A program made the translations under genes and the position numbers. From positions 1-33,436 of the forward strand of contig DISD01000035.1 of NCBI GenBank assembly GCA_002435715.1: DNA of 33,436 bases, read 5' to 3'. This document shows, one piece after another, positions 17,475 through 24,705 of this stretch. Position 1 is the stretch's first letter. Each line of letters opens with the position of its first letter. This stretch comes from Rhodospirillaceae bacterium UBA6219 (GTDB taxonomy: Bacteria > Pseudomonadota > Alphaproteobacteria > Rhodospirillales > Magnetospirillaceae). The notes below the pieces were generated by a model, which saw only the letters and a program-made list of their open reading frames with translations, was not told the origin of the DNA and did not search any database.

Positions 17475-18830
17475 TCAGAACCGTCCTCGGCTGAGGTGTT
17501 CGAGTTGCGTAATCACCCCTTGCGACGCCTGCTCCAACCGCGCATAGGCGGCGCGGGCGCCAACGCGGTCGCCGGAATTGAACAAACGCACGATTTCCCG
17601 GGCCGTTTCGTGAACCTCGGCGTGTGGTGCCTCCAAACGCCCGAAGGCCGGATGAGACCGATAATCAGCCGAACTGTCGCTGTAATACCAGATCCCAAGC
17701 CGACAGGAATGATGGTCGTTGACTTCATGTTCGCTAAGCGTGGTACTGCCTGTCAGCATCTGGGCCAGCCGCCGTTTCCACAGCATATGGTCGGATTCGG
17801 CCAGATAAAGCACGGCATCAGGAATTTCCTGCTGGGCCAAGTCGTGGAACTGCTCTTGCAGGGTTGCCTCGCCGGCGGTGACGGCGATCACCGCTTTGTC
17901 CTCGTTGCCGCAGGTCCTCTCGGTCAGTTCCCGGATCACTTCCACCGAGCGCGCCACCTCGTCAGTCGCCGCTGATTGCTCGGCCAACGAGGACGAATGA
18001 CTGGAAAGCCGTTCTTGCAAGTCGTTGACGCGGCCAACGATCAAGCCGACGCAATGTTCCACCGTGACGATACTGGCAAGCCCCTGGGCCGCAGTGTCGG
18101 CCGTGTCAGCCAGTGCCTCACGCATGCCCCGAACTTCCTCTTGAACCGCCGCGACATGAACCCGGATGTCCGAGGTGGCCTTCGCCGTCTTGTTGGCCAA
18201 ATCCTTGACCTCGGCGGCAACGATATTGAAACCACGTCCCGTCTCGCCAGCCCGCGCGGCCTCGATGGAAGCGTTCAGAGCCAGCAAATTGGTCTGCCTG
18301 GCGATGGCCTGGACGATGGTGACGATCTTGCCGATAGCCAGCGAGGCTTCCGCCAAGCGTTCGATCCGCGCCGACGCCGTCTGCTCGACCTCGGCCATGG
18401 CCTGGACGCTGCGAGACGCGTTGGAAACAGCGTCCAGCCCTTCCTGGGCATTAATCCGTACCGCTTGTGCGGTATCGGCGACAAAGGTTCCCGTCCGGGT
18501 GATTTCGTGCATCGCCACAGTCAACTCGTCGATGGCGGCGGAAATGGTTTGGGTGCAGTTCACCACCTCGCGCACATCACCCGAGACGAAAGCGGTGGCG
18601 GCCATGATCTCGCTGCTTTCACCCGCCAAGGTGACAGTTCGCCGCAATTGTTGGGTGGCCCCTGCTTGCAGGCTGCGCGCCAACTGATACAGCGCTTCAC
18701 TCACCGGGGTTTGGCCTGCGGGAACTTCCGAGAATTTCCCCGCGGCGATGGCTTTGATCGCCTGGATCAGCGCAACCTCGCCCTCGCTGAAATTGGCGCC
18801 GCCGACCAGAAGGGTGCTTGTCACGTGCAT
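17475..18830 (-). CDS. Soluble methyl-accepting chemotaxis protein with C-terminal CZB zinc domain
   Basis: This 451-residue chemoreceptor has no transmembrane helix and should act in the cytoplasm. The long helical signalling domain carries the hairpin tip ARQTNLLALNASIEAARAGE, which contacts CheA/CheW. The C-terminal 120 residues are a CZB domain with SDHMLW, HEVNDHHSCRLGIWYY and HPAF supplying the His3-Cys zinc ligands. CZB receptors studied elsewhere sense zinc or oxidants acting on the Cys-zinc pair. The short N-terminus shows no PAS domain, so CZB is probably the main sensor. I chose ATG 18830 because GGAG sits seven bases upstream; the TTG at 18860 is less likely. No CheA, CheW or CheY gene is nearby. 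Confidence 0.92.
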   Translation of the reverse strand: MHVTSTLLVGGANFSEGEVALIQAIKAIAAGKFSEVPAGQTPVSEALYQLARSLQAGATQQLRRTVTLAGESSEIMAATAFVSGDVREVVNCTQTISAAIDELTVAMHEITRTGTFVADTAQAVRINAQEGLDAVSNASRSVQAMAEVEQTASARIERLAEASLAIGKIVTIVQAIARQTNLLALNASIEAARAGETGRGFNIVAAEVKDLANKTAKATSDIRVHVAAVQEEVRGMREALADTADTAAQGLASIVTVEHCVGLIVGRVNDLQERLSSHSSSLAEQSAATDEVARSVEVIRELTERTCGNEDKAVIAVTAGEATLQEQFHDLAQQEIPDAVLYLAESDHMLWKRRLAQMLTGSTTLSEHEVNDHHSCRLGIWYYSDSSADYRSHPAFGRLEAPHAEVHETAREIVRLFNSGDRVGARAAYARLEQASQGVITQLEHLSRGRF

Positions 18831-18985
18831 CTTACATCTCCAGCCATCTCCCCCGATCAAAAAACAATACTACAACGCCCCCACATTAAACCTTAAGTAA
18901 TAAGTAGTAGGTCTGCATACTTTCGGCCCAGGCACGTCACCTTCACCTCGGAGAAGCAAACCTTCCCCATTTTGAGACCCTTGGC

Positions 18986-18991
18986 TATGAT
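18986..18991 (+). promoter_or_regulatory. Candidate -10 element giving a leaderless ybaK transcript
   Basis: TATGAT at 18986-18991 matches the -10 consensus in five of six bases and ends 6 bases before the ybaK ATG. No Shine-Dalgarno precedes that ATG. Transcription from this site would begin at or next to the start codon. I see no good -35 at the right distance. Confidence 0.35.
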
Positions 18992-18997
18992 CGCCCC

Positions 18998-19474
18998 ATG
19001 GCGAAGAAAACCCCGGCCACCATGGCCATGGACAAGTCCGGCAAACCCTATGAATTGCTGGAATACGACTACGACCCCAACGCCCCATCCATCGGGTTGC
19101 AGGCGGCCCAGGCCATGGGCCTGCCGCCGTCGCAGGTCTTCAAAACGTTGATGACCTTGGCCGGCGATGAAGCACTGGTGGCCGTCGTTCCCTCTGACCA
19201 CGAATTGAACTTGAAGGCCCTGGCGCAAGCCGCCGGCAAGAAGTCGGCGGCGATGATGAAGGGCCCCGACGCCGAACGTGTCACTGGCTACAAGATCGGC
19301 GGCATCAGCCCGCTGGGTCAGAAAAAGCGTCTGCGCACTTTCTTGGACCAATCCGCCCTGGGCTTCGACTTCATCGTCGTCAATGGCGGCCAGCGCGGCT
19401 TGCAGATCAAGGCTGCGGCCTTGGACCTGATGGCTGCGACAAGCGCGACGGCGGCGAAGATCGCCACCGACTAG
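18998..19474 (+). CDS. ybaK: Cys-tRNA(Pro)/Cys-tRNA(Cys) deacylase, YbaK/EbsC family
   Basis: YbaK-type proteins remove Cys wrongly charged onto tRNA(Pro) by prolyl-tRNA synthetase, protecting translation. The 158 residues match the usual length of about 155-160. The family pattern is readable: APSIGLQAAQAMGLPPSQVFKTL at the N-terminus, then VVPSDHELNLKALA, and YKIGGISPLGQKKRL near residues 95-110. The start is ATG 18998 (MAKKTPATMAMDKSGK); no Shine-Dalgarno is visible and the transcript may be leaderless. The stop is 2 bp from the converging HerA-like gene. Related INS-domain proteins such as ProXp differ in substrate, so the tRNA specificity is inferred. Confidence 0.92.
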   Translation: MAKKTPATMAMDKSGKPYELLEYDYDPNAPSIGLQAAQAMGLPPSQVFKTLMTLAGDEALVAVVPSDHELNLKALAQAAGKKSAAMMKGPDAERVTGYKIGGISPLGQKKRLRTFLDQSALGFDFIVVNGGQRGLQIKAAALDLMAATSATAAKIATD

Positions 19475-19476
19475 GA

Positions 19477-20982
19477 TTAAGCCACGTCTTCCGCGTCTTC
19501 CGCGTCGGGATTGCCGGGCAGGGTTTGCCAGCCCAGTGCCGGCACCGCGATGGTACGGTTGCCATAGGCGTCGATGTCGCTGGTGATCAGCCCCTGGCTT
19601 TCCATGTGTTCCAGCAACCCCAAGGCGCGACGCGGGGATCGCGAGCCCCGTGCCCGGGCGATCTGGGCGTTGGATGGGCAGGCGATCTTGTCGTGGGCGG
19701 CGCGGGCCAGCAGCAGAAAGACCGGCTGCAGATCGTCGGACAAAGCCGCCGCCACGGTCAGCGCCTGATCCCATTCCGGGGTGTCGGCGGTTTCGGCATC
19801 CACGCCGGCGCGGACCGAGGCCAGCTTGCGCTTGAAGGCGCTCAGGTCCAGCGAGCGGCCGTGCAGGCCGTATTGGCGACAGCGCACCAAAAAGTCCTGA
19901 TAAACCTGAGCCGGCGAGCGATAGATGGCTTCCGGGTCGGCCAGAACCTGGCGCACCACTTCGTCCAAAGTGGTCTTGGGGCCTTCGGGGGAGCGCGGGG
20001 CCGGCGCCACCACTTCGCGGACTAAAATCTCGCCGGGGGGCGACGGCGGCTTGGCGGCGGCCAATTGGGCCAGCAACTGGGCGGTGTCCATGGGCGCCGG
20101 GCGACTGGCGGGGCGCAGCACCTCGTTCTCGCCGGGTTTGAAGATCAGATCATGGGCGTCTTCCGGGGGCTTTTCCGGCAGCGGCAGCAGGCGGGCATTG
20201 CCAGCCCGGCCCGAGGTTTCCACCTCGCCGATGCGGATGGGCAGCGGACGGCGCGACAAAGCCGGCCCCAGGGCGACGAACTGCCCCCTATTCAGATCGC
20301 GGAACATTTCCGCCTGACGGCGCTCCATGCCCAGCAGATCGGCGGCGCGGCTCATGTCGATGTCCAGGAAGGTACGGCCCATCAGGAAGTTGGACGCCTC
20401 GGCGGCGACGTTCTTGGCCAATTTCGCCAGACGCTGGGTGGCGATGATGCCGGCCAGACCGCGCTTGCGGCCACGGCACATCAGATTGGTCATGGCCCCC
20501 AACGACGCCTTGCGGGCTTCGTCGGAAACCTCGCCGGCCGCCGCGGGGGCGAACAATTGCGCTTCGTCCACCACCACCAGCATGGGGAACCAGTAATCGC
20601 GGTCCACGTCGAACAAACCGCCCAGGAAAGCGGCGGCGTGGCGCATCTGGCGTTCGGTTTCCAGATTTTCCAGGTTCAACACCACCGACACCCGGTGCAT
20701 GCGCACACGCGCCGCGATCTGTTGCAGCGCCGCCTCGGTATGGGCGGCGGCGTCCACCACCTGATGGCCGAACTGGTCGGCCAGGGTGACGAAATCGCCT
20801 TCGGGGTCGACCAGGGCCTGCTGCACCCAAGGGGCGCTTTGCTCCACCAGACGGCGCAACAAATGCGACTTGCCCGAGCCGGAATTGCCCTGCACCAGCA
20901 AGCGGGTGGCCAGCAATTCTTCGAGATCGAGCGTCGCGGGCTGGCCGCCCTGCGTCGTTCCCATCTCGATGGCTACGGTCAT
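19477..20982 (-). CDS. HerA-like (DUF87) ATPase
   Basis: This 501-residue protein has a HerA/FtsK-superfamily ATPase domain in residues about 1-270. Walker A is GNSGSGKS (32-39), Walker B is MLVVVDEAQ (about 134-141), and ATQRLAKLAK supplies the sensor-like glutamine region. LVDPEGDF after Walker A is typical of DUF87 proteins. A proline-rich linker follows at about 270-330. The C-terminal 170 residues look helical, with a possible winged helix (NAQIARARGSRSPRRALGLL). HerA proteins are hexameric DNA translocases; no NurA nuclease gene is next to it. The start has AAGGAG seven bases upstream. It lies 37 bp downstream of the methyltransferase-like gene on the same strand, probably co-transcribed. 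A stand-alone role in DNA processing or defence is possible but unproven. Confidence 0.85.
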   Translation of the reverse strand: MTVAIEMGTTQGGQPATLDLEELLATRLLVQGNSGSGKSHLLRRLVEQSAPWVQQALVDPEGDFVTLADQFGHQVVDAAAHTEAALQQIAARVRMHRVSVVLNLENLETERQMRHAAAFLGGLFDVDRDYWFPMLVVVDEAQLFAPAAAGEVSDEARKASLGAMTNLMCRGRKRGLAGIIATQRLAKLAKNVAAEASNFLMGRTFLDIDMSRAADLLGMERRQAEMFRDLNRGQFVALGPALSRRPLPIRIGEVETSGRAGNARLLPLPEKPPEDAHDLIFKPGENEVLRPASRPAPMDTAQLLAQLAAAKPPSPPGEILVREVVAPAPRSPEGPKTTLDEVVRQVLADPEAIYRSPAQVYQDFLVRCRQYGLHGRSLDLSAFKRKLASVRAGVDAETADTPEWDQALTVAAALSDDLQPVFLLLARAAHDKIACPSNAQIARARGSRSPRRALGLLEHMESQGLITSDIDAYGNRTIAVPALGWQTLPGNPDAEDAEDVA

Positions 20983-21019
20983 GAAACTCTCCTTGGCAAC
21001 AAACGCCCGACTCTGACCA

Positions 21020-22207
21020 TCAGGCCCCCAGAGTCAAGACTCGCATCACCACTTGCTTGGTAAAAGGCGTCACCGCCAGAATTTCCAGTGTGGCGTCAAA
21101 GGCTTGGACGAATTCGCCCAGGGCCTTGAATTCGTCCTCGGCCCAGGTGCGGTTGCCGATCAATTCGTCGAACACCAAGATGGAACCGGGAACCAGACGC
21201 GGCGCCAGGGCGAACAGCACCTCGCGGGCCGAGGCATAGATGTCGCTGTCGATGTTGACCAACCGCACCGGCCCCGCATGCGACGCCAGGAACGGCGCCA
21301 AGGTGTCGCTGAACCAACCGGCATGCAGGGTGACGTTGTCGGCGACCGGGGGCAATTGGGCGCCGGTGGTCAGCACCCCGGCCGGTTCGGCGCCCCAGGA
21401 TTGCGGCAGACCTTCGAAGGAATCGAAGCCATGCACCCTTTGCCCGGCCCGCGCCGCCAAGCGGTTGATGGAGGTGCCGCGACGCACCCCGAATTCCAGC
21501 ACCAGCCCACTTTCCCCGGCGTGATCCAGGGCGAAATCCAAGGTGCTGGCCGACAGCCCGAACAGGCGCGGCGGATGGGTGATGAACGGCGCCAGGGCGC
21601 GGACACTGTCCACCAAGGCCCGACGGGCCGGAAACGGCGCCACTTCGCGGGTCTCCAAATCGGTGACGTCCTCGCCGATCAGCAGACCATAGGCCACCGG
21701 AAAGGCCCAATAGCGACCATTGGCCCCGACACAGGCGCAGGCCCGGCGCAGGCGCCGCAAGGCATCGTCCAGGCCACACACTTCCAAGGCCGGGGCATGG
21801 CTGGCCAGCCACGACACCGCGTGGTCGGGATCATGGGCCAGATTGGCGTCGAAACAGGCCAAGGCGGCACGCGCCTGGCCCAGGGCCAAATGGGCCAAGC
21901 CTTGTTCATAGCCGATCTGGCGGCTCCATGGGCCGGCTTGGGCCAAGGTGACGGCGTCTTGGTAACGGGCGTCGCGGCGATAGGCGCTGACCAGGGCCTC
22001 GCGGGCGGCGGGGAAACCCGCCTCTAAGCGCGCCACGTTTTCAAAGGCGGCGACGGCGGCAAAGGCATCGTTGGCTTTCAACGCCCGGGCGCCGTCAGCA
22101 AAAGCCATACAGACCGGATCGTCGCCGCCATATTCCGCCATCAGGCGCAAGATAGCGTCGAAACGGCCGGTTTCGGCCAGGGCAGCAGCTTTGGAGCGGA
22201 GATTCAT
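21020..22207 (-). CDS. TPR-like protein with class I SAM-dependent methyltransferase domain
   Basis: This 395-residue protein has an alanine-rich helical N-terminus (residues 1-150) that reads as TPR-like repeats (AALACFDANLAHDP). From about 215 to the end it has a Rossmann methyltransferase domain of the TylF/Methyltransf_24 sort. Motif I is LEFGVRRGTSINRL, followed by GFDSFEGLPQSWG, and VNIDSDIYASAREVL holds the acidic residues. LVFDELIGNRTWAEDEFKAL is also typical. TylF relatives methylate sugar hydroxyls, so a glycan or small-molecule substrate is plausible. ATG 22207 has AAGGA four bases upstream. It precedes the HerA-like gene in a likely two-gene operon. Confidence 0.85.
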   Translation of the reverse strand: MNLRSKAAALAETGRFDAILRLMAEYGGDDPVCMAFADGARALKANDAFAAVAAFENVARLEAGFPAAREALVSAYRRDARYQDAVTLAQAGPWSRQIGYEQGLAHLALGQARAALACFDANLAHDPDHAVSWLASHAPALEVCGLDDALRRLRRACACVGANGRYWAFPVAYGLLIGEDVTDLETREVAPFPARRALVDSVRALAPFITHPPRLFGLSASTLDFALDHAGESGLVLEFGVRRGTSINRLAARAGQRVHGFDSFEGLPQSWGAEPAGVLTTGAQLPPVADNVTLHAGWFSDTLAPFLASHAGPVRLVNIDSDIYASAREVLFALAPRLVPGSILVFDELIGNRTWAEDEFKALGEFVQAFDATLEILAVTPFTKQVVMRVLTLGA

Positions 22208-22310
22208 GGCGTCCTTGTGCCAAAGCCCCGGGACAAAGGCAAGGTTAAGGGTTGCAAAGCCCCGACAACCAGACAAAATGGCAACCGAGACAAGTGCTTA
22301 CGAGAGCCTG

Positions 22311-23450
22311 ATGCGGCGCATTCTGCCCCTGCTGTGCATATCCTGGCTGCTGAACGCCTGCAGTACGGTCAATTCCTATGTGCAATCGACGGCGGCGAAG
22401 CTGGAACACGTCACCAATTCATCGGCGCCACCACGCCCTGGCCTGGAACCCCTGTACCGCAGCCCGGAAAGTCAACCCGCCCGCCCCGTCGCTTTGGGCC
22501 AGTCCGCCTTGCCGCAACCCGACCCCGAGGACGTGCCGTTCCCTCCCCGCCTGATCGGCCACGCCGAATCGCAAGCGCTGTTGGCGGGTGACCCGGCGGC
22601 GTTGCGTTTCCTGACCATACGTCGCCTGGCCGAAACCGGCCAGATCCCCCCCGAGGATGCCGCCGCCCGCGCCGACACCAACATGGGCGCCCTGCTGCCG
22701 TTGACCGATCCGCAACCGCCGGCAGCCGGCCTGATGACGCCGGCTCCCTTGCCGGACGACATCGAAAAGGCCATGGCCGCCACCTGGGCCAATCCCGGCG
22801 GCGCCAGCCAGCGCGATTTCATGGTCGACAGCGTGCTGCCCCTGAACCCGGCCAAACGCGAGGCCTTGATCATTCCCGACAAGCAGGCGGCCCGTCAGGC
22901 CTTGGCCCGTTTGGACCGTCTCAATCAAGCGGGCTTGATCAGCGCCGACCAAAAAAATGCCGAGGAACAGGCGCTGCACGCCTTGATGGAGGGCGGCACC
23001 CTGCCCGAATCCCTGGCTGCCCTGACCCCGCCCCCCGAACCGGTCAAGCCGGCCAAACCGAAGAAAAGCGGCAGCGGCAGTGGATCGGGCAGCGGCTCGG
23101 GGTCTTCCATGCAGCGCCTGCAAGGCGGTGTCACCGGCGAGTTGAAGGTCATCCCCTCACCCACCGAGTTGAACGCCCCGTCCTTGCCCGCCGGCTTCAC
23201 CGGTCAGGCCGGCATCCATTTGCTGTCCATGGGCAGCGCCACCCATGGCGAACAGGCCTGGAAAGCGCTTTCCACCCAATATCCCGAACTGGCGGCGCTG
23301 ACCTATAAGGTGGTGCGCGCCGATCTGGGCGAATTGGGGGTCACCCACCGGCTGATCGCTGGGCCGTTGAGCCCGGCCAACGCCGCCGAATTGTGCGCCA
23401 TGCTGAAGCCCAAGGGCCAAGCCTGCACGCCGACGCCCTTCCCGCCATGA
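22311..23450 (+). CDS. Lipoprotein with C-terminal SPOR-like domain
   Basis: This 379-residue protein begins MRRILPLLCISWLLNAC, a lipoprotein signal with lipobox LNAC and lipidated Cys17. The middle is low-complexity, proline- and alanine-rich and probably extended in the periplasm. A run of Gly-Ser dipeptides (about 252-265) forms a flexible linker. The last 80 residues (GQAGIHLLSMGSATHGEQAW and RLIAGPLSPANAAELC) resemble a SPOR domain, which binds denuded peptidoglycan at division sites. I chose ATG 22311 over 22278 because it puts the signal peptide at the N-terminus and GAGAG lies just upstream. The stop overlaps the pseudouridine synthase start (ATGA). The SPOR call is by eye; septal peptidoglycan binding is inferred. 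Confidence 0.8.
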   Translation: MRRILPLLCISWLLNACSTVNSYVQSTAAKLEHVTNSSAPPRPGLEPLYRSPESQPARPVALGQSALPQPDPEDVPFPPRLIGHAESQALLAGDPAALRFLTIRRLAETGQIPPEDAAARADTNMGALLPLTDPQPPAAGLMTPAPLPDDIEKAMAATWANPGGASQRDFMVDSVLPLNPAKREALIIPDKQAARQALARLDRLNQAGLISADQKNAEEQALHALMEGGTLPESLAALTPPPEPVKPAKPKKSGSGSGSGSGSGSSMQRLQGGVTGELKVIPSPTELNAPSLPAGFTGQAGIHLLSMGSATHGEQAWKALSTQYPELAALTYKVVRADLGELGVTHRLIAGPLSPANAAELCAMLKPKGQACTPTPFPP

Positions 23451-24139
23451 CCCCGGAAGAGCTGATCGGCCGTCTGCTTTACCGTGACGCCATGGTGTTG
23501 ATCATCGACAAGCCCGCCGGCTTGGCGGTGCATGCCGGGGCGCGTGATGCCAGCCGCCATCTGATGGACATGCTGGAACCCTTGCGTTTCGGTCTGCCGC
23601 GCAACCCGGAACTGGCTCACCGGCTGGACCGCGACACATCGGGCTGTCTGGTGTTGGGGCGTCACCGCAAGGCGCTGGCCCGTCTGGGCGAGATCTTCGC
23701 CGATGGAGAGGCGGAAAAGACCTATTGGGCGGTGGTGGTCGGCAAACCCCCGGCGGAAAGCGGCACCATCGACAAACGCCTGAAGAAACTGGAACGCCGT
23801 CACGGTTGGCGCATGGTGGTCGATACCAAGGGCCAAGATGCCGTCACCGATTACCGGGTTCTGGGCAGCGACGGCCGCCTGAGCTGGATCGAAGCCAAGC
23901 CGCGCACCGGACGCACCCACCAGATCAGAGTGCATCTGGCGTCCGTCGGCTGCCCCATCGTCGGCGATTCGGTCTATGGACGCGGCACCGCCGATCTGGT
24001 CGCCACCGACCTGCATCTGCACGCCCGCTCGATCATTCTTCCCTTCAACCCGAAGAAACCCGCCATCACCGCCACCGCCCCGGTGCCGGATCACATGGCG
24101 GCCTTGCTGCGCCAATGCGGCTGGCACGACGAGACCTAG
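23447..24139 (+). CDS. RluA-family pseudouridine synthase
   Basis: This enzyme should convert uridine to pseudouridine in rRNA or tRNA. The 230 residues start at ATG 23447, which overlaps the lipoprotein stop, so translation is probably coupled. The catalytic motif is HRLDRDTSG, with Asp61 as the nucleophile. KTYWAVVVGKP and KPRTGRTHQIRVHLA are the other RluA-family blocks. There is no N-terminal S4 RNA-binding domain, which fits the short RluA-like group rather than RluC or RluD. The target base cannot be read from the sequence. Confidence 0.92.
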   Translation: MTPEELIGRLLYRDAMVLIIDKPAGLAVHAGARDASRHLMDMLEPLRFGLPRNPELAHRLDRDTSGCLVLGRHRKALARLGEIFADGEAEKTYWAVVVGKPPAESGTIDKRLKKLERRHGWRMVVDTKGQDAVTDYRVLGSDGRLSWIEAKPRTGRTHQIRVHLASVGCPIVGDSVYGRGTADLVATDLHLHARSIILPFNPKKPAITATAPVPDHMAALLRQCGWHDET

Positions 24140-24152
24140 GTCTGACGGGTTA

Positions 24153-24189
24153 GTTGCATACAATTACCTGCGCGGGTATTGTATGCAAC
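24153..24189. promoter_or_regulatory. 12-bp perfect inverted repeat upstream of the XRE regulator, candidate operator/promoter
   Basis: GTTGCATACAAT (24153-24164) and ATTGTATGCAAC (24178-24189) are perfect inverted copies 13 bases apart. With one bulged T the pairing extends into ACC/GGT. Each arm contains its own small palindrome, TTG-N4-CAA, centred 25 bp apart. TTGCAT (24154-24159) and TATTGT (24177-24182) lie 17 bp apart, so the arms coincide with a possible -35 and -10. The ATG of the regulator is 25 bp downstream. No T-run follows, which argues against a terminator. Confidence 0.6.
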
Positions 24190-24213
24190 CCTATCAATTG
24201 ACGACGTCCCATC

Positions 24214-24672
24214 ATGACCGCCGAGACAAGCAGCAAACGAATTTACCGTGCCCGCACCGAAAGCGGCGAGCCGGACCCGGTGGACACCCATGTGGGGGGG
24301 CGCCTGCGCCTGCGTCGCACCTTGATGGGCCTCAGCCAGACCGAACTGGCCCGTTCGGTGGGCCTGACCTTCCAGCAGGTGCAGAAATACGAAAGCGGCG
24401 CCAACCGCATCAGCGCCAGCCGCCTGTACCACATCGCCGAGGCGTTGGACGTCCCGGTCAGCTTTTTCTTCGACGACATCCCGCGCGGTGGCGGAAGCAC
24501 ACTGGCCATGGGCCTGTCGGAAGACCAAGCCGGTTTCACCGCCCCCGATTCGTCCGGCCGCGAAGGGTTGGAAATGATGCGCAACTATCACCGCATCACC
24601 GACGAAGCCATCCGCCGCAGCGTCTATGATTTGACGAAATCCTTGGCCGCCAAGCTGAACGGCGAGGAATAA
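24214..24672 (+). CDS. XRE-family transcriptional regulator, PraR-like
   Basis: This 152-residue DNA-binding protein has a helix-turn-helix at about residues 27-82 (LRLRRTLMGLSQTELARSVG and FQQVQKYESGANRISASRL). ALDVPVSFFFDDIP follows, the pattern of the rhizobial PraR group and of many alphaproteobacterial relatives. The C-terminal half is less conserved and ends in a helix (RRSVYDLTKSLAAKL). It may control itself through the inverted repeat just upstream. The Shine-Dalgarno is weak. A strong terminator starts two bases after the stop. PraR regulates biofilm and quorum-sensing genes in rhizobia; that role cannot be assumed here. Confidence 0.9.
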   Translation: MTAETSSKRIYRARTESGEPDPVDTHVGGRLRLRRTLMGLSQTELARSVGLTFQQVQKYESGANRISASRLYHIAEALDVPVSFFFDDIPRGGGSTLAMGLSEDQAGFTAPDSSGREGLEMMRNYHRITDEAIRRSVYDLTKSLAAKLNGEE

Positions 24673-24673
24673 G

Positions 24674-24700
24674 AAAAGGCCCGGTCAAACCGGGCCTTTT
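24674..24700. terminator. Bidirectional intrinsic terminator
   Basis: AAAAGGCCCGGT (24674-24685) pairs perfectly with ACCGGGCCTTTT (24689-24700) around a CAA loop. A-run and T-run flank the GC stem, so it should work on both strands: for the XRE regulator and for the converging metalloprotease gene. Confidence 0.92.
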
Positions 24701-24705
24701 GCTTT

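Noticed and set aside
18972..18991. TTGAGA with TATGAT as a standard promoter before ybaK
   Set aside because: The spacer is only 8 bp, too short for a -35/-10 pair; only the -10-like hexamer was kept.
19477..20982. A complete HerA-NurA type DNA end-resection or defence module
   Set aside because: No NurA, SIR2 or other nuclease partner gene is found on either side, so only the ATPase is reported.
23065..23108. GGCAGC-type repeat as a mobile or CRISPR-like repeat
   Set aside because: It is in frame inside the lipoprotein and encodes a Gly-Ser linker, so it is an ordinary coding repeat.
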